Shown: in pieces, positions 38,541-56,435 of the stretch
Position numbering within the stretch: position 1 is the first letter of the stretch
Layout of the letters: every line of letters starts with the position of its first letter
NCBI RefSeq assembly: GCF_001053095.1
Contig: NZ_CGBP01000005.1
Span: forward strand, 151,906-215,905
Reading direction: 5' to 3'
DNA length: 64,000 nucleotides
From: Yersinia similis
GTDB lineage: Bacteria > Pseudomonadota > Gammaproteobacteria > Enterobacterales > Enterobacteriaceae
Notes under the pieces: model-generated
The model's input: only the letters and a program-made list of their open reading frames with translations
The model's database searches: none
Told to the model about the DNA's origin: nothing
Position numbers and translations under genes: made by a program

Positions 38541-38610
38541 TGGTACATCGTTACGGCTAATTTAACTATCCGGCTCAAAAAAAACAAGTTATATGAATAG
38601 GCTAATAGGA

Positions 38611-43897
<5,287 letters not shown>

Positions 43898-43901
<4 letters not shown>

Positions 43902-44881
43902 TTTTCTACATCCTGATTATTTTCGGTCTGCTCCGCGCCGACCACTTTCTGAACAAAGTAACGTGGGCGAGCGCGCACATCGTTATAAATACGACCGATA
44001 TATTCACCAAGTAACCCCATACCAACAAACTGGGCACCGATGAACATGAACAATACGGCGAAGAGCGTAAAAACACCGCCGCCAGCCCACTCAGGACCAA
44101 AGATCAAGCGTAAGGCCACCAGCAGCACTGAGAAAGTGAAGCCCAAAAGAGCAATGGCACTCCCCACCAGACTTAACAAACGTAACGGCGTCGTTGTCAG
44201 GCAGGTGATCAGGTCATACATCAGATTGATAAGCCTCATCAGGCTATATTTGGAATTGCCAAATTCACGCTCGGCGTGATGGACCGTAATTTCTGTCGTC
44301 CGCCGGGCGAATGTATTAGCGAGGATTGGGATAAATGTACTGCGCTCGTGACAGTGTAACATTGCTTCAACAATGTGACGTCGATAAGCTCGTAGCATGC
44401 AGCCGTAGTCACCCATTGATTTCCCTGTAGCACGTTGGATCATCATATTGATCATACGAGACGCGGTTTTACGGAACAGGGAATCTTGGCGATTAGCACG
44501 CACGGTACCGACCACGTCATAGCCCTCTTCTGCCACATGAACTAAACGTGGGATTTCTTCAGGCGGATTTTGTAAATCAGCATCAAGTGTAATAATTAAA
44601 TCACCGCTAACCTGATTAAACCCCGCCATAATGGCGGAATGTTGACCATAATTACGGTTTAGCAAAACCGCAATTATCTGGCTATCAGGATCATTTGCCG
44701 CAGTAGTCAAAAGCTCAGCAGAATTGTCGCTACTACCGTCATCAACCAAAATTATTTCATAAGCTTGCGTAAGTAATTTACAGGCAGCTGTCGTTCTGTC
44801 TATTAATGCTGGCAAGCTCTCTTGCTCGTTATAGACAGGAATAACAATGGAGACCTTCTTAATTGGTTCATTTAGCGACAC
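43898..44881 (-). CDS. arnC: Undecaprenyl-phosphate Ara4FN transferase
   Basis: The 327-residue GT2 glycosyltransferase joins Ara4FN from UDP to undecaprenyl phosphate at the inner membrane. It shows the [15 protein letters not shown] start, the DDGSSD segment and the catalytic [11 protein letters not shown] (about residues 100-110). Two C-terminal membrane segments ([14 protein letters not shown] and [19 protein letters not shown]) anchor it. The start at 44881 overlaps the end of arnB by 14 bp, and its stop overlaps the arnA start. The length is close to E. coli ArnC (322). Confidence 0.96.
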
Positions 44882-46022
44882 GGTGTGACCCTATAATGGT
44901 TGTTAATGCATTAGCCACCCGTTCAATATCACTGTCTAGCATATCGGGGAAAAGCGGTAACGTGCACAATCTGGCTGAGTTCCATTCCGTGTTGGGTAAA
45001 TACAAATGCGGATAACGTTCGCGATAATATTTTTGGGTATGCACCGCACGAAAATGCAGCCCACTCCCAATACCCATATCTTTCAAACACGCCATCAGTT
45101 GATCCCGGCTAATACCACAGCGTTCTTCATCAACACGCACTATAAAAAGGTGCCAGGCATGTTGATGAGCATAGTGAGGTACGGTCAACGGCTGCAAAGG
45201 CAAATGCGCTAATGCCTTATGATAGGAAGCAACCAGCGCCTGCCGACGGGCATTAATTTCGGGCAAACGTCTAAGCTGTACAACCGCGATAGCTGCGTGG
45301 ATATCAGATAAATTATATTTATACCCCGGCTCCACAACTTCAGCCTGTGGACTACGCCCCTGTATTTGTCGGTCAAAGGCATCCACACCCAGGCCATGGA
45401 ACTTAAGCCGACGTACTTTGTCCGCCAATTCATCATCATCAGTGGCGACTAAGCCACCCTCGGCGCAAGTGATGTTCTTGATGGCATGGAAAGAGAAAAT
45501 AGCGGTACCCTGCTCACCAATCCATTGATCACCATAACGAGTTCCCGCGGCATGTGCAGCATCTTCAATCAGTGGGATACCATGCCGTTGGGAGATCTGA
45601 CGCAATCCGCCAAGGTCGCAAGGCGCACCAGCGTAGTGGACGGGAATAATAGCTTTGGTGTTGGATGTAATAGCCGCTTCAATATCAGCTGTATTTACCA
45701 TCAATGTATCGCGATCGACATCGACCATTACGGGTTCTGCACCCAACAACACGATCATGTTAATCGTAGAAACCCACGTCTGTGATGGCGTAATAACTTC
45801 ATCACCAGGGCCAATGCCCAACGCCATCAATGTAATGTGCATTCCTGCTGTTGCAGAACATACGGCGATCGCATGTTTACAACCAAAAATCTGGCAGAAA
45901 TCAGTTTCTAATTGCTGATTCTGGGGACCGGTAGTAATCCAACCAGAGCCTAATACTTTAGCAACGGCATTAATTTCTTCACTACCTATTGCTGGCCTAG
46001 AAAAAGGCAAAAAACTCTGCAT
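44868..46022 (-). CDS. arnB: UDP-Ara4O aminotransferase
   Basis: The 384-residue PLP enzyme (DegT/DnrJ/EryC1 family) transfers an amino group from glutamate to UDP-Ara4O. The PLP-binding Lys lies in [15 protein letters not shown] (about residue 187), with the GSGWITTGP and [11 protein letters not shown] segments before it. It is the first gene of arnBCADTEF. AAGGGATTTATCA precedes the ATG at 46022. The upstream gap (46023-46371) holds a candidate -10 box and two direct-repeat blocks suited to PhoP and PmrA, in keeping with direct control by both regulators reported for Yersinia pestis. Confidence 0.96.
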   Translation of the reverse strand: MQSFLPFSRPAIGSEEINAVAKVLGSGWITTGPQNQQLETDFCQIFGCKHAIAVCSATAGMHITLMALGIGPGDEVITPSQTWVSTINMIVLLGAEPVMVDVDRDTLMVNTADIEAAITSNTKAIIPVHYAGAPCDLGGLRQISQRHGIPLIEDAAHAAGTRYGDQWIGEQGTAIFSFHAIKNITCAEGGLVATDDDELADKVRRLKFHGLGVDAFDRQIQGRSPQAEVVEPGYKYNLSDIHAAIAVVQLRRLPEINARRQALVASYHKALAHLPLQPLTVPHYAHQHAWHLFIVRVDEERCGISRDQLMACLKDMGIGSGLHFRAVHTQKYYRERYPHLYLPNTEWNSARLCTLPLFPDMLDSDIERVANALTTIIGSHRVAK

Positions 46023-46057
46023 TGATAAATCCCTTAGGACACCGTCATTGACTATTA

Positions 46058-46092
46058 ACTATATGCCCAGATAAGTTAACGAAAACTAAACG
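46058..46092 (-). promoter_or_regulatory. Candidate arnB promoter with PhoP-like direct repeat
   Basis: On the minus strand CGTTTA-GTTTT-CGTTAA (46092 to 46076) resembles the PhoP box (T/G)GTTTA-N5-(T/G)GTTTA. It ends 12 bp before TATAGT (46063-46058), a -10-like box. This is the usual spacing for PhoP-activated promoters, where the box replaces the -35. Confidence 0.55.
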
Positions 46093-46136
46093 CCAATCAG
46101 ATAAGAGCGTTGCCTGCTATTGTTAACTTTAGTTTG

Positions 46137-46158
46137 CTAACCTTAAATAAACCTTAGG
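46137..46158 (-). promoter_or_regulatory. Overlapping PmrA-like and PhoP-like repeats upstream of arnB
   Basis: CTTAAA-TAAAC-CTTAGG on the plus strand fits the PmrA half-sites (CTTAAT/CTTAAG with 5-bp spacing). On the minus strand the same bases read GGTTTA-TTTAA-GGTTAG, similar to a PhoP box. It lies about 75 bp upstream of the candidate -10 box. Confidence 0.5.
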
Positions 46159-46371
46159 AAGACACTATTTTATTGGGGGGAAAAAGAATTATTAGCTCAA
46201 TAATAGTAGTGATATATTGACCGTATCAATCAATGAGTTGAATGTAATGCTATAACTACGTTCATTATTTATACTGATAACGGCCACGATAAAATAACAT
46301 CGTAAGCAGAATGGTCTGGTGAGAATAGGAGAAGTAAATAATATTTTATTGCTAATAAATATATCTAAGCG

Positions 46372-47130
46372 TTATACGCTTCTTGTGATAATCCACTGCT
46401 GTTCATTAAAATTGTGTATTTGAAAATCAACTTCAAATACTTGGGAGAGCACATCCGCTCGCATGACTTGCTGAGTTTCTCCTTGCACTAATACTTGCCC
46501 TTGAGCCAGCAACCATACTTCGTCAGCTTGCTGTAACGTATGATTGAGGTCATGGCCACTGATGATAACACTGCGCCCTGACCGACAAAATTCCACTAAC
46601 AAAGCATCCAAAGCCACTTTTTGAGCAACATCCAGGCCACTATAGGGTTCATCCAGCAACAACAATTTACTGTCAGGGTTTATATCCGGCCAAACTTGCA
46701 AAAAAACCGCAGCTAACCGCACTCGTTGCCATTCACCACCGGAAAGATGTGACAGCATTCGCGGTAATTTGTCGCTTAAACGTAGCTTATTACAGATATA
46801 GCTAATCGCTGTTGCCACAGCCTGTGAATTAGCACCGGCGGGTTGATAAAGAGCAAGATATTGGAAAACGGGCATCAGAGACAATGCGGACTGCTGCTGA
46901 GATAAATAGGCCCGTTGACGGGCTAATTCATGCCCTTCATAGTGTTGCAATGATTTACCCGCTAACACAATTTCACCGCTAGTAGGCAATAACCCCGCCA
47001 ATGAGGCCAACAAAGTGCTTTTCCCTGCCCCATTAGGGCCAATCAAATGAATTTGCAACCCCGTGGTCACCTGCGAAGAAAAAGAATCCAGGCGGGTTCC
47101 TACGCTGACATTGTTGAGTTGCAATAGCAT
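46372..47130 (-). CDS. btuD: Vitamin B12 ABC transporter ATPase BtuD
   Basis: The 252-residue ABC ATPase drives cobalamin import through BtuC. Walker A is GPNGAGKST (about residues 32-40), the signature LSGGEWQR (about 126-133), Walker B LLLLDEP and the switch His in ISGHDL. The ATG at 47130 is chosen over a TTG one codon before. It lies 24 bp behind btuE on the same strand, in the order btuC-btuE-btuD known from E. coli. The protein sits on the cytoplasmic side of the inner membrane. Confidence 0.95.
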   Translation of the reverse strand: MLLQLNNVSVGTRLDSFSSQVTTGLQIHLIGPNGAGKSTLLASLAGLLPTSGEIVLAGKSLQHYEGHELARQRAYLSQQQSALSLMPVFQYLALYQPAGANSQAVATAISYICNKLRLSDKLPRMLSHLSGGEWQRVRLAAVFLQVWPDINPDSKLLLLDEPYSGLDVAQKVALDALLVEFCRSGRSVIISGHDLNHTLQQADEVWLLAQGQVLVQGETQQVMRADVLSQVFEVDFQIHNFNEQQWIITRSV

Positions 47131-47154
47131 CAAAATAAACTCGTTACCCGTAAT

Positions 47155-47709
47155 TTAGTGGCTAGCCAGTGCCTGATTGATGGAATTGATTAAAATAGGT
47201 GCTTCTGGTGCCATATCTGGAGCAAAACGCGCCAATACAGTGCCATCACGGCTAATCAGGAATTTCTCAAAATTCCATAGGATATCACCCGGCTGTTTTG
47301 GCTCACGGCCTTTACTCGCCAGGCGTTGATAAAATTCACTTCCTTCCGGTTTCACTGCAACAGGCTTAGCAGCAACCAGGTGCTGATATAGAGGATGCCG
47401 ATGTGGACCATTGACTTCAATTTTACTGAACATGGGGAAGTCGACACCAAAAGTACCACGGCAGAAAGCATGAATTTCCTCATCACTGCCAGGCTCTTGT
47501 CCTGCAAACTCATTACTCGGGAAACCTAAAACCTCAACACCTTGCTTCTGATAGGTTTTATAGAGGTTTTCTAATCCTTCATATTGCTTAGTCAAACCAC
47601 ATTGCGAAGCCACATTCACCACTAATAAAACGGAACCTTTATACTTCGCCAACTGAACCAACTGGTGATCAATCGTTTGCACTGAAATGGCGTAAATTGG
47701 GTGACTCAT
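47155..47709 (-). CDS. btuE: Glutathione peroxidase-like BtuE
   Basis: The 184-residue thioredoxin-fold peroxidase has Cys37 in NVASQCGLT as the peroxidatic residue, replacing selenocysteine of animal enzymes. The FPSNEFAGQEPG motif carries the conserved Gln, and ILWNFEKFLI the conserved Trp and Asn. It reduces hydrogen and lipid peroxides with thioredoxin or glutathione; it is not needed for B12 transport despite its name. The gene lies between btuC and btuD as in E. coli and is complete. Confidence 0.95.
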   Translation of the reverse strand: MSHPIYAISVQTIDHQLVQLAKYKGSVLLVVNVASQCGLTKQYEGLENLYKTYQKQGVEVLGFPSNEFAGQEPGSDEEIHAFCRGTFGVDFPMFSKIEVNGPHRHPLYQHLVAAKPVAVKPEGSEFYQRLASKGREPKQPGDILWNFEKFLISRDGTVLARFAPDMAPEAPILINSINQALASH

Positions 47710-47778
47710 CAGGTTGGATCCTTATTCAATAATGATAATAAACCGGTAAAATCACAGTGGCATTTATAAGAAGACAAA

Positions 47779-48786
47779 TCACTTTACTCCTTTCACCCGT
47801 ATCAGTAACCAGATAAATAATGGCGATCCTAACGTTGCAGTAACCACACCAATCGGTAGCTCTGCCGAAGATAATACCGTGCGAGCGACAACATCAGCTA
47901 ATAATAATACCCCCCCGCCGGCGAATGCACAGCCCGATAATAGCCGGCGTTGATCGGTTAAACCGGTTAACCGTAAAATATGAGGGATAACCAAGCCAAT
48001 AAAACTGATGACACCCGCGAGTGCAACACTAATGCCGACCAGTAATCCGATGGCCAGTACCAATAAATTCCGCCATAAATGAAGCGATACCCCCAACTGC
48101 CTGGCCTGCTGCTCACCGAGTGACATGAAGTTCAGGACACGGCCTTGGCAGCAAAGCCATATGACGATAGGCAGGAGAGCCAGCACTAAACTTTGCTGAC
48201 GCCAGTCAACACCGCTGAACCCACCCATCATCCAATACATGAGCTGACGTAAATCCAAACTGGTGCTGAAATAGACAGCCCAAGTCATCATTGCACTGCA
48301 AATGATACTTAAGGCAACACCGACCAATAATAGCTGGGCATTAGTTAATAAACGGCGACGGGTGAAACTTAACAGAATAGATGTCATCAACAATGCGCCA
48401 ATAATGGCACACATGCTCAGAACCCAAATTGGCAATAATCCATGACCTAATAATACGGCCGTCACCAATGCAACACCTGCGCCATTTGCCACGCCAAGTA
48501 GACCTGGTTCAGCTAACGGATTTTCAAACAATGCCTGCATCACAGCACCAGACACGGCCAGACTTGCACCAACCATAATTACAGCCATAGATCGGGGCAA
48601 GCGTAGTTGCCAAACAAATAATTTGCCACTTTCACTGAACCAGTGCTCTGGCCAAATCCAGACATCACCCGCAGATAAACTGATGAGTAGCGCGAACCAG
48701 AGCATAACAGCCAGCCCAGCAAGATAACGATGGTCACGCTGCCGCTGCCGTTGTTGAAGTGCGGTAAATAACTGACTTGTCTGCAT
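47779..48786 (-). CDS. btuC: Vitamin B12 ABC transporter permease BtuC
   Basis: The 335-residue FecCD-type permease has about ten membrane segments. The segment [14 protein letters not shown] and the cytoplasmic coupling region [19 protein letters not shown], which contacts BtuD, are typical. As a dimer with BtuD it takes cobalamin from periplasmic BtuF. The gene begins the btuCED group and follows ihfA. The upstream gap (48787-49059) has two small hairpins and the ihfA terminator, but nothing that I can read as a cobalamin riboswitch. A run of seven C (seven G in the mRNA) occurs near 47910. Confidence 0.94.
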   Translation of the reverse strand: MQTSQLFTALQQRQRQRDHRYLAGLAVMLWFALLISLSAGDVWIWPEHWFSESGKLFVWQLRLPRSMAVIMVGASLAVSGAVMQALFENPLAEPGLLGVANGAGVALVTAVLLGHGLLPIWVLSMCAIIGALLMTSILLSFTRRRLLTNAQLLLVGVALSIICSAMMTWAVYFSTSLDLRQLMYWMMGGFSGVDWRQQSLVLALLPIVIWLCCQGRVLNFMSLGEQQARQLGVSLHLWRNLLVLAIGLLVGISVALAGVISFIGLVIPHILRLTGLTDQRRLLSGCAFAGGGVLLLADVVARTVLSSAELPIGVVTATLGSPLFIWLLIRVKGVK

Positions 48787-49020
48787 TACACCCTCGGTCG
48801 GCCGTTACCCAAGATTTACCCGAATAGGTCGGGTGAACATACATGGGCCTACTGCCCATTCTCAGGCACTGATATTAGGGGGTTAGAGCGTGAAGGGGAA
48901 GTTGTGCTTGGCGAATAACGCTCTTTATTGCTAATAATTAGGAAGGATAGCCACAACCTGCGGTCAGCATGTGAACACCGTTAAAATAAAACAACTGTAC
49001 TTCAATAAGTTACAACCAAG

Positions 49021-49046
49021 AAAAAGGCCGCTTACGCGGCCTTTTA
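49021..49046 (-). terminator. Rho-independent terminator after ihfA
   Basis: AAAAGGCCGCGT pairs with AGCGGCCTTTTT on the minus strand with a very short loop, followed by T-rich sequence. It ends the pheST-ihfA transcript before btuC. Confidence 0.88.
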
Positions 49047-49059
49047 TGTCGAAAATTAC

Positions 49060-49356
49060 TCACTCTTTTGGAGTGGCACTCTCTACCCGGCTTTTCAGTT
49101 TCTGCCCAGGACGGAAAGTCACCACACGGCGCGCCGTTATAGGAATGTCCTCACCCGTCTTAGGGTTACGCCCTGGACGTTGGTTCTTGTCTCGCAGATC
49201 AAAATTGCCAAAGCCAGACAGTTTGACCTGTTCGCCATTCTCCAGAGCACGACGTACTTCTTCGAAGAATAACTCAACCAGATCTTTAGCATCTCGTTTG
49301 CTAAGCCCTAGCTTTTCAAACAGATGTTCTGACATTTCAGCTTTAGTAAGCGCCAT
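49060..49356 (-). CDS. ihfA: Integration host factor subunit alpha
   Basis: The 98-residue protein is one half of the heterodimeric IHF, which bends DNA at specific sites and helps transcription, replication and recombination. It shows [20 protein letters not shown] at the start, [14 protein letters not shown], and the beta-arm [18 protein letters not shown] with the intercalating Pro. It starts 4 bp after pheT, as in other enterics, where a promoter within pheT and autoregulation are known; no such site was mapped here. Confidence 0.97.
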
Positions 49357-49360
49357 AGGT

Positions 49361-51748
49361 TCAATCCCTCAAGGATGCTTGGAATCGCTGTTTTAATGCC
49401 TCTACGCATTTTGCAACGGTAGCGGCGATCTCCTCTTCTTCCAGTGTACGGGCGGTATCCTGCAACACCAGACTAATAGCCAGGCTCTTATAGCCCTCTG
49501 CTACGCCCTTGCCACGGTACACATCAAACAAGTTTACGCCAACTACCTGATTTGCGCCAACTTTCTTACACTCGGCCAAAATATCTTCTGCGGGAACGTT
49601 TTCAGCCACTACAACAGCAATATCACGACGGTTCGCCGGGAAGCGGGAAATCTCTCTCGCCTGAGGCACAGCGCGGTCTGCAAGCTTATTCCACTGCACT
49701 TCAAACACGACAGTTCGACCATTCAGATCCAGCTTACGTTCCAATTCTGGGTGAACTACACCAATGAAACCAATGTGTTCACCCGCTAAATAAATTGCAG
49801 CACTCTGCCCAGGGTGCAGAGCAGAATGCGCTTCTGCCCGGAACTGAACATCAGATAATTTGCCGGTAAGCTCCAGAATTGCTTCCAAATCACCTTTCAA
49901 ATCATAGAAGTCGATTGGCTGACGCGCCAGATCCCAATGCTCATCGTAACGAGGACCAGCAATAACACCTGCTAGCATTACATCCTGCCTAACGCCTAAA
50001 TCTGCCGTATTATCAGGAACAAAGCGCAAGCCGCTTTCGAATAGTCGCAGCCGAGATTGTTGACGATTCTGATTATAAACGACTGCCGACAGCAAACCCG
50101 TTAACAGTGATAAACGCATTGCGGACATATCAACTGAAATAGGGCTTGGTAAAATGAGTGCTTCCTGTTGTGGATACAGTAATGCCTGTACTTTAGGATC
50201 AACAAAACTGTAAGTAATTGCTTCCTGATAACCACGATCCACTAAAGCTGTCTTTACCCGCTTCAACGACAAGCTTGCTTCACGGTGTTTAGTCATCACC
50301 AAATCAGCTCTAACGGGGACATCTGGAATATTGTTGTAGCCATAAATACGGGCGACTTCTTCCACCAGATCTTCTTCGATGACCATATCGAAACGCCAGC
50401 TCGGTGCTACAGCCTGCCAATCAAAACCACATTCAGTCACCTCACATCCTAAGCGACGCAAAATATCACTTACTTGTTCAGATGGAATATGATGACCGAT
50501 CAAGCGATCCAGCTTTTCACGACGCAACTTGATAGTGGCTTGCTTTGGTAGTTCTGATGCTGTCGTCACATCAACAACCGGCCCGGCTTCCCCACCGCAG
50601 ATATCAATCAATAGACGTGTCGCACGTTCGATAGCTTTATGTTGTAACGCTGGGTCAACACCACGCTCATAACGATGAGATGCATCAGTATGTAAGCCAT
50701 GGCGGCGTGCTCGGCCAGTAATAGACAGTGGATTGAAGAACGCGGACTCCAGCAATACATTTCTGGTTTCTTCATTGACACCAGAATGCTTGCCACCAAA
50801 GATACCCGCCATCGCCAATGGTTTCTGATGATCGGCAATAACCAGTGTATCGGCGTTCAACTTGGCTTTTGTACCATCTAATAGCGTCAGTTCTTCGCCT
50901 TCAGTTGCCAGACGAACGATGATCCCACCACTGATACTCTCCAGATCAAAGGCATGCATTGGCTGCCCTAGCTCCAGCAACACAAAATTGGTCACATCGA
51001 CAACAGGATCAATTGAACGAATGCCACAACGGCGCAATTTTTCACGCATCCATAGCGGTGTCTCAGCCTTAACGTTGATTCCCTTCACTACACGGCCCAG
51101 ATAACGCGGGCAAGCTTGTGGGGCATCGACACGAATAGGGATTGTGTCATTAATTGATGCAACAACTTCAGCCATATCCGGTTCAGTTAATGGCAATTGA
51201 TTAACGACGGCCACATCACGAGCCACACCAATAATCCCTAAACAATCGGCACGGTTTGGCGTTACGCTGATTTCAATCGTCTTGTCGTCCAAGTGTAGAT
51301 ATTCACGGACATCGACACCGATAGGAGCATCTGCGGGTAATTCGATAATGCCATCATGATCGTCTGAAATAGCCAACTCAGAAAAAGAGCACAGCATCCC
51401 TTCAGAAGGCTCACCGCGTAGTTTGGCTGCTTTAATTTTAAAGTCACCCGGTAATACCGCACCTACCGTTGCAACCGCAACTTTGAGGCCTTGACGACAA
51501 TTAGGTGCACCACAAACGATGTCCAGAAGGCGATCACCACCAATATCAATTTTGGTCACTCGCAGCTTATCTGCATTTGGATGTTGCCCACACTCCACTA
51601 CATGACCCACAACCACGCCATTAAACTCACCGGCAACAGCGTCTACACCATCAACCTCTAACCCGGCCATGGTAATCTGATGAGCTAAATCATCGCTGCT
51701 AATGGCTGGATTTACCCATTCGCGTAACCAAAGTTCACTGAATTTCAT
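49361..51748 (-). CDS. pheT: Phenylalanyl-tRNA synthetase beta subunit
   Basis: The 795-residue subunit equals E. coli PheT in length. From the N-terminus it has the tRNA-binding OB domain ([19 protein letters not shown], about residues 43-61), B3/B4 editing domain, B5 domain, a catalytically inactive synthetase-like core, and the C-terminal ferredoxin-fold anticodon-binding domain ([13 protein letters not shown]). With PheS it forms the alpha2-beta2 enzyme that charges tRNA-Phe. The ATG at 51748 follows AGGATATC; an open frame 20 codons upstream overlaps the pheS end and is not used. Confidence 0.97.
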
Positions 51749-51761
51749 GAGATATCCTGCC

Positions 51762-52932
<1,171 letters not shown>

Positions 52933-53020
52933 GTTAAAAACCGATGACCGAAATAAATTTTATACAAAATCAGCAAGGTATCCCATTCGCGCCCCACTCT
53001 AGTCACCATAAGTGCTGTAG

Positions 53021-53096
53021 AGCAAAAACAAAAAAGCCTCCACGATGGGAGGCTTCGGCGCTATTTTTCGTTTCTATTCTTACGCGCAAGCCTCCT
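53021..53096 (-). promoter_or_regulatory. pheST attenuator: terminator and competing antiterminator arm
   Basis: On the minus strand AAGCCTCC-CATCGT-GGAGGCTT followed by TTTTTGTTTTT is an intrinsic terminator (53055 down to about 53021). Just after pheM, AGGAGGCTT (53096-53088) is complementary to the first arm of the terminator and can form the antiterminator instead. Ribosome stalling at the Phe codons of pheM would free it when Phe-tRNA is scarce. Confidence 0.88.
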
Positions 53097-53100
53097 GTAA

Positions 53101-53148
53101 TCAGGCGCTAAAGTAAAAAAAGAAGCGAAAAAAAACTGTATGCATCAT
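53101..53148 (-). CDS. pheM: Phenylalanyl-tRNA synthetase operon leader peptide
   Basis: The leader reads [14 protein letters not shown] and has six Phe among 14 residues; an extra ATG directly upstream gives 15 residues. E. coli PheM is [14 protein letters not shown], so the RFFFYFS core is conserved. It has no function as a protein: translation speed through the Phe codons sets the choice between terminator and antiterminator at 53021-53096. AAGG lies 8 bp before the first ATG (53148). The segment follows the rplT terminator and opens the pheST part of the operon. It is too short for ordinary gene finders. Confidence 0.9.
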   Translation of the reverse strand: [15 protein letters not shown]

Positions 53149-53204
53149 AACGATGACCTTATGGAATCTATATATCGCAATTCAGTCTATAACCAAGTGC
53201 AAAG

Positions 53205-53232
53205 ATTAAAAGAGGGAGACAAGCTCCCTCTT
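53205..53232 (-). terminator. Terminator after rplT
   Basis: On the minus strand AGAGGGAG-CTTGT-CTCCCTCT is followed by TTTAATCTTT. Partial readthrough would feed pheM-pheST. Confidence 0.75.
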
Positions 53233-53242
53233 CTATTCTGAC

Positions 53243-53599
<357 letters not shown>

Positions 53600-53636
53600 T
53601 TACTTCTCCTATCGTCTTAATTCAAACCAAAATTAC

Positions 53637-53834
53637 TTATGCGTACGGCAGACATGCTACGACCAGACCCAGATCGTTCTTAGATACCAGGCCTTTTGGA
53701 CGTAAATGACGTTTACGCTTAGTAGCTTTTTTGGTCAGAATATGACGCAGGTTAGCATGCTTACGCTTAAAACCACCATTAGCGGTTTTTTTGAAGCGCT
53801 TAGCGGCGCCGCGTACTGTCTTAATTTTTGGCAT
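53637..53834 (-). CDS. rpmI: 50S ribosomal protein L35
   Basis: The 65-residue ribosomal protein has the family start [21 protein letters not shown] and the [20 protein letters not shown] block. Together with L20 it joins the large subunit. The length equals E. coli L35. It lies between infC and rplT; its translation is expected to be the target of L20 repression, with rplT translation coupled to it. The upstream 96-bp gap contains the hairpin at 53882-53919. Confidence 0.98.
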
Positions 53835-53881
53835 TGAATATATCCACTTCGCATTGTTAATTACAACGAGCTAGCTAGGCG

Positions 53882-53919
53882 AACAGGTTTCTTACTACGC
53901 AAACGCAGAGAAACCTGTT
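53882..53919 (-). promoter_or_regulatory. Hairpin between infC and rpmI, candidate L20 operator
   Basis: AACAGGTTTCT and AGAAACCTGTT form a perfect 11-bp stem with a 16-nt loop and no T tail. In E. coli, L20 binds a stem in this gap and a pseudoknot that reaches into infC. The position fits; the fold of the full operator was not worked out. Confidence 0.5.
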
Positions 53920-53930
53920 ACTTGAATGCC

Positions 53931-54482
53931 TTACTGTCTCTTCTTAGGTGCGAGCACCATGATCATCTGACGACCTTCGATACGAGTCGGGAAGGACTCA
54001 ACAACGGCCAAATCAGAATCTTCACACAGGTCTTTACGGACGCGGTTAAGCACTTCCATACCGATCTGTTGGTGCGCCATTTCACGCCCACGGAACCGCA
54101 GGGTGATTTTGGCTTTATCGCCATCTTCCAGAAAGCGAACCAGGTTGCGTAGTTTGACCTGATAGTCGCCATCATCGGTACCAGGACGGAATTTAATTTC
54201 CTTGACCTGAATGACTTTTTGCTTCTTCTTCTGTTCTTTTGTCGATTTGCTCTTCTCGTAGAGGAATTTGCCGTAATCCATAATACGACAAACTGGCGGC
54301 TCGGCATTCGGACTGATTTCTACTAAATCAACACCAGCTTCCTCGGCTTTTTCAAGAGCTTCATTCAGACTGACAATACCAATCTGTTCACCATCGACGC
54401 CTGTTAAGCGAACTTCTGTGGCGCGAATCTCTTTGTTGATGCGATTAGGACGCGCCGGTTGAACTCGTTTTCCGCCTTTAAT
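53931..54482 (-). CDS. infC: Translation initiation factor IF-3 (AUU start)
   Basis: The 183-residue protein begins (M)[17 protein letters not shown], read from an ATT codon at 54482-54480. The first in-frame ATG (54281) would remove the whole N-terminal domain, so ATT must be the start. GGAGG lies 6-10 bp before it, overlapping the thrS stop. AUU at infC is the known basis of autoregulation: IF-3 rejects non-standard starts and so limits its own synthesis. N- and C-domains are joined by the Lys-rich linker [12 protein letters not shown] near residue 80. It binds the 30S subunit and checks start codons and initiator tRNA. Confidence 0.96.
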   Translation of the reverse strand: MKGGKRVQPARPNRINKEIRATEVRLTGVDGEQIGIVSLNEALEKAEEAGVDLVEISPNAEPPVCRIMDYGKFLYEKSKSTKEQKKKQKVIQVKEIKFRPGTDDGDYQVKLRNLVRFLEDGDKAKITLRFRGREMAHQQIGMEVLNRVRKDLCEDSDLAVVESFPTRIEGRQMIMVLAPKKRQ

Positions 54483-54485
54483 ACT

Positions 54486-56414
54486 TTATTCCTCCAGTTG
54501 ATGAAGACTACGGCTGCGAATTTCTGCTAGCAGCTGGTCTACGACCACGTTGACGTCTAAGCTTCCTAAGTCTTTACCGCGGCGAGTACGAACAGCAATT
54601 CTGCCTGATTCGACCTCTTTATCGCCACAGACCAACATATATGGAACCCGACGCAACGTATGTTCACGAATTTTAAAGCCAATCTTCTCATTTCTCAAGT
54701 CTGCTTTTGCTCTAATACCCACATCTTGCAGTTTTTTGGTCACTTGCTGAACATAATCAGACTGGCTATCGGTGATATTCATCACCACGACTTGTACCGG
54801 AGCTAACCAAGTTGGGAAAAAGCCCGCATATTCTTCGGTTAAGATGCCGATGAAACGCTCCATTGAACCCAAGATAGCCCGGTGAATCATTACCGGCACC
54901 TGACGATCATTGTTTTCGCCGATGTAAGACGCACTTAAGCGGCCCGGTAATGAGAAATCGAGCTGTACGGTACCACACTGCCACGCACGATCCAAACAAT
55001 CATGCAAGGTAAATTCAATTTTCGGGCCATAGAACGCCCCTTCGCCCGGCTGATAATCAAACGGAATACCATTTTCAGTCAGCGCTGCCGCCAAGTCGTC
55101 TTCAGCACGTGTCCATAACTCATCACTGCCAATACGCTTTTCAGGGCGGGTAGATAGCTTGACGACAATCTTCTCGAAGCCAAAAGTGCTGTACATGTCG
55201 TACACCATCTTGATGCAACTGTTTACTTCATCACGGACTTGCTCTTCGGTACAGAAGACATGGGCATCATCTTGAGTAAAACCACGCACACGCATTAAGC
55301 CATGCAGGGCGCCCGAAGGTTCATTACGGTGGCAGCTACCAAATTCAGCCATACGCAGCGGCAGGTCACGGTAAGATTTCAATCCTTGATTAAAAATTTG
55401 TACGTGTCCGGGGCAGTTCATTGGCTTAATGCAGTACTCACGGTTCTCCGAAGATGTCGTGAACATATGCTCGGCGTAGTTTTCCCAATGCCCGGTTTTT
55501 TCCCACAGTACGCGGTCCATCATAAATGGGCCTTTCACTTCCTGATATTGATACTCTTTGAGCTTCATACGCACAAAGGTTTCCAATTCCCGGAAGATTG
55601 TCCAGCCATCGTTGTGCCAGAACACCATGCCTGGTGCTTCTTCCTGCATATGGTAGAGGTCGAGTTGCTTACCAATCTTACGATGGTCGCGTTTCGCCGC
55701 CTCTTCCAAACGTTGCAGATAAGCATTCAGTTGCTTCTTATCACCCCAAGCTGTGCCGTAAATACGTTGCAGCATTTTATTTTTGCTGTCGCCACGCCAA
55801 TAGGCACCGGAAGTTTTCTGCAATTTAAAGTGATGGCAGAAACGCATATTCGGTACGTGGGGACCACGGCACATATCAACGTATTCTTCATGGTGATACA
55901 AACCCGGGCGGTCATCGCGGCTGATATTCTCATCAAGAATAGCCACTTTATAATCTTCGCCACGAGCAGCAAAAGTATCACGGGCTTCTTGCCAACTGAC
56001 CTTTTTCTTGATCACGTCGTAATCTTTATCGGCAAGCTCATGCATCCGCTTTTCCAGCAGTGCCAAGTCTTCCTGCGTCAGAGTACGATCGATATCAACA
56101 TCGTAATAGAAACCGTTGTCAATAACTGGACCAATAGCCATTTTGGTATCTGGCCAGAGTTGCTTGATAGCATGTCCCAGCAAATGCGCGCAGGAATGGC
56201 GAAGAATCTCCAAGCCTTCAGCATCTTTGGTGGTGATAATAGCCAATTGGGCATCGGATTCAATCAGATCACTGGCATCGACCGGTTCACCATTCACCCG
56301 ACCAGCAATGCAGGCTTTTGCTAAGCCAGGGCCGATATCAAGAGCAACATCAAGGACAGAAACGGCATGGTCATAGTGACGCTGACTACCGTCAGGAAGG
56401 GTAATAACAGGCAT
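54486..56414 (-). CDS. thrS: Threonyl-tRNA synthetase
   Basis: The 642-residue class II synthetase has the same length as E. coli ThrS. It contains the TGS domain (residues 1-61), the editing domain with [10 protein letters not shown] (near residue 73, His pair), motif 2 around [22 protein letters not shown], the zinc Cys in MNCPGH (Cys334), and the anticodon-binding domain from about residue 535. It charges tRNA-Thr and corrects mischarged Ser. In E. coli it represses its own translation by binding a tRNA-like operator; a matching hairpin is present at 56436-56456. It heads the thrS-infC-rpmI-rplT cluster. Confidence 0.98.
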   Translation of the reverse strand: MPVITLPDGSQRHYDHAVSVLDVALDIGPGLAKACIAGRVNGEPVDASDLIESDAQLAIITTKDAEGLEILRHSCAHLLGHAIKQLWPDTKMAIGPVIDNGFYYDVDIDRTLTQEDLALLEKRMHELADKDYDVIKKKVSWQEARDTFAARGEDYKVAILDENISRDDRPGLYHHEEYVDMCRGPHVPNMRFCHHFKLQKTSGAYWRGDSKNKMLQRIYGTAWGDKKQLNAYLQRLEEAAKRDHRKIGKQLDLYHMQEEAPGMVFWHNDGWTIFRELETFVRMKLKEYQYQEVKGPFMMDRVLWEKTGHWENYAEHMFTTSSENREYCIKPMNCPGHVQIFNQGLKSYRDLPLRMAEFGSCHRNEPSGALHGLMRVRGFTQDDAHVFCTEEQVRDEVNSCIKMVYDMYSTFGFEKIVVKLSTRPEKRIGSDELWTRAEDDLAAALTENGIPFDYQPGEGAFYGPKIEFTLHDCLDRAWQCGTVQLDFSLPGRLSASYIGENNDRQVPVMIHRAILGSMERFIGILTEEYAGFFPTWLAPVQVVVMNITDSQSDYVQQVTKKLQDVGIRAKADLRNEKIGFKIREHTLRRVPYMLVCGDKEVESGRIAVRTRRGKDLGSLDVNVVVDQLLAEIRSRSLHQLEE

Positions 56415-56435
56415 TCTAATTCCTTATCTGCAGTG

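Noticed and set aside
48787..48960. Cobalamin riboswitch upstream of btuC
   Set aside because: Two short hairpins are present, but the B12-box and the conserved core were not found.
55302..56324. 340-codon ORF antisense to thrS
   Set aside because: Long but fully inside the conserved thrS gene, without a ribosome binding site; open only because of thrS codon bias.
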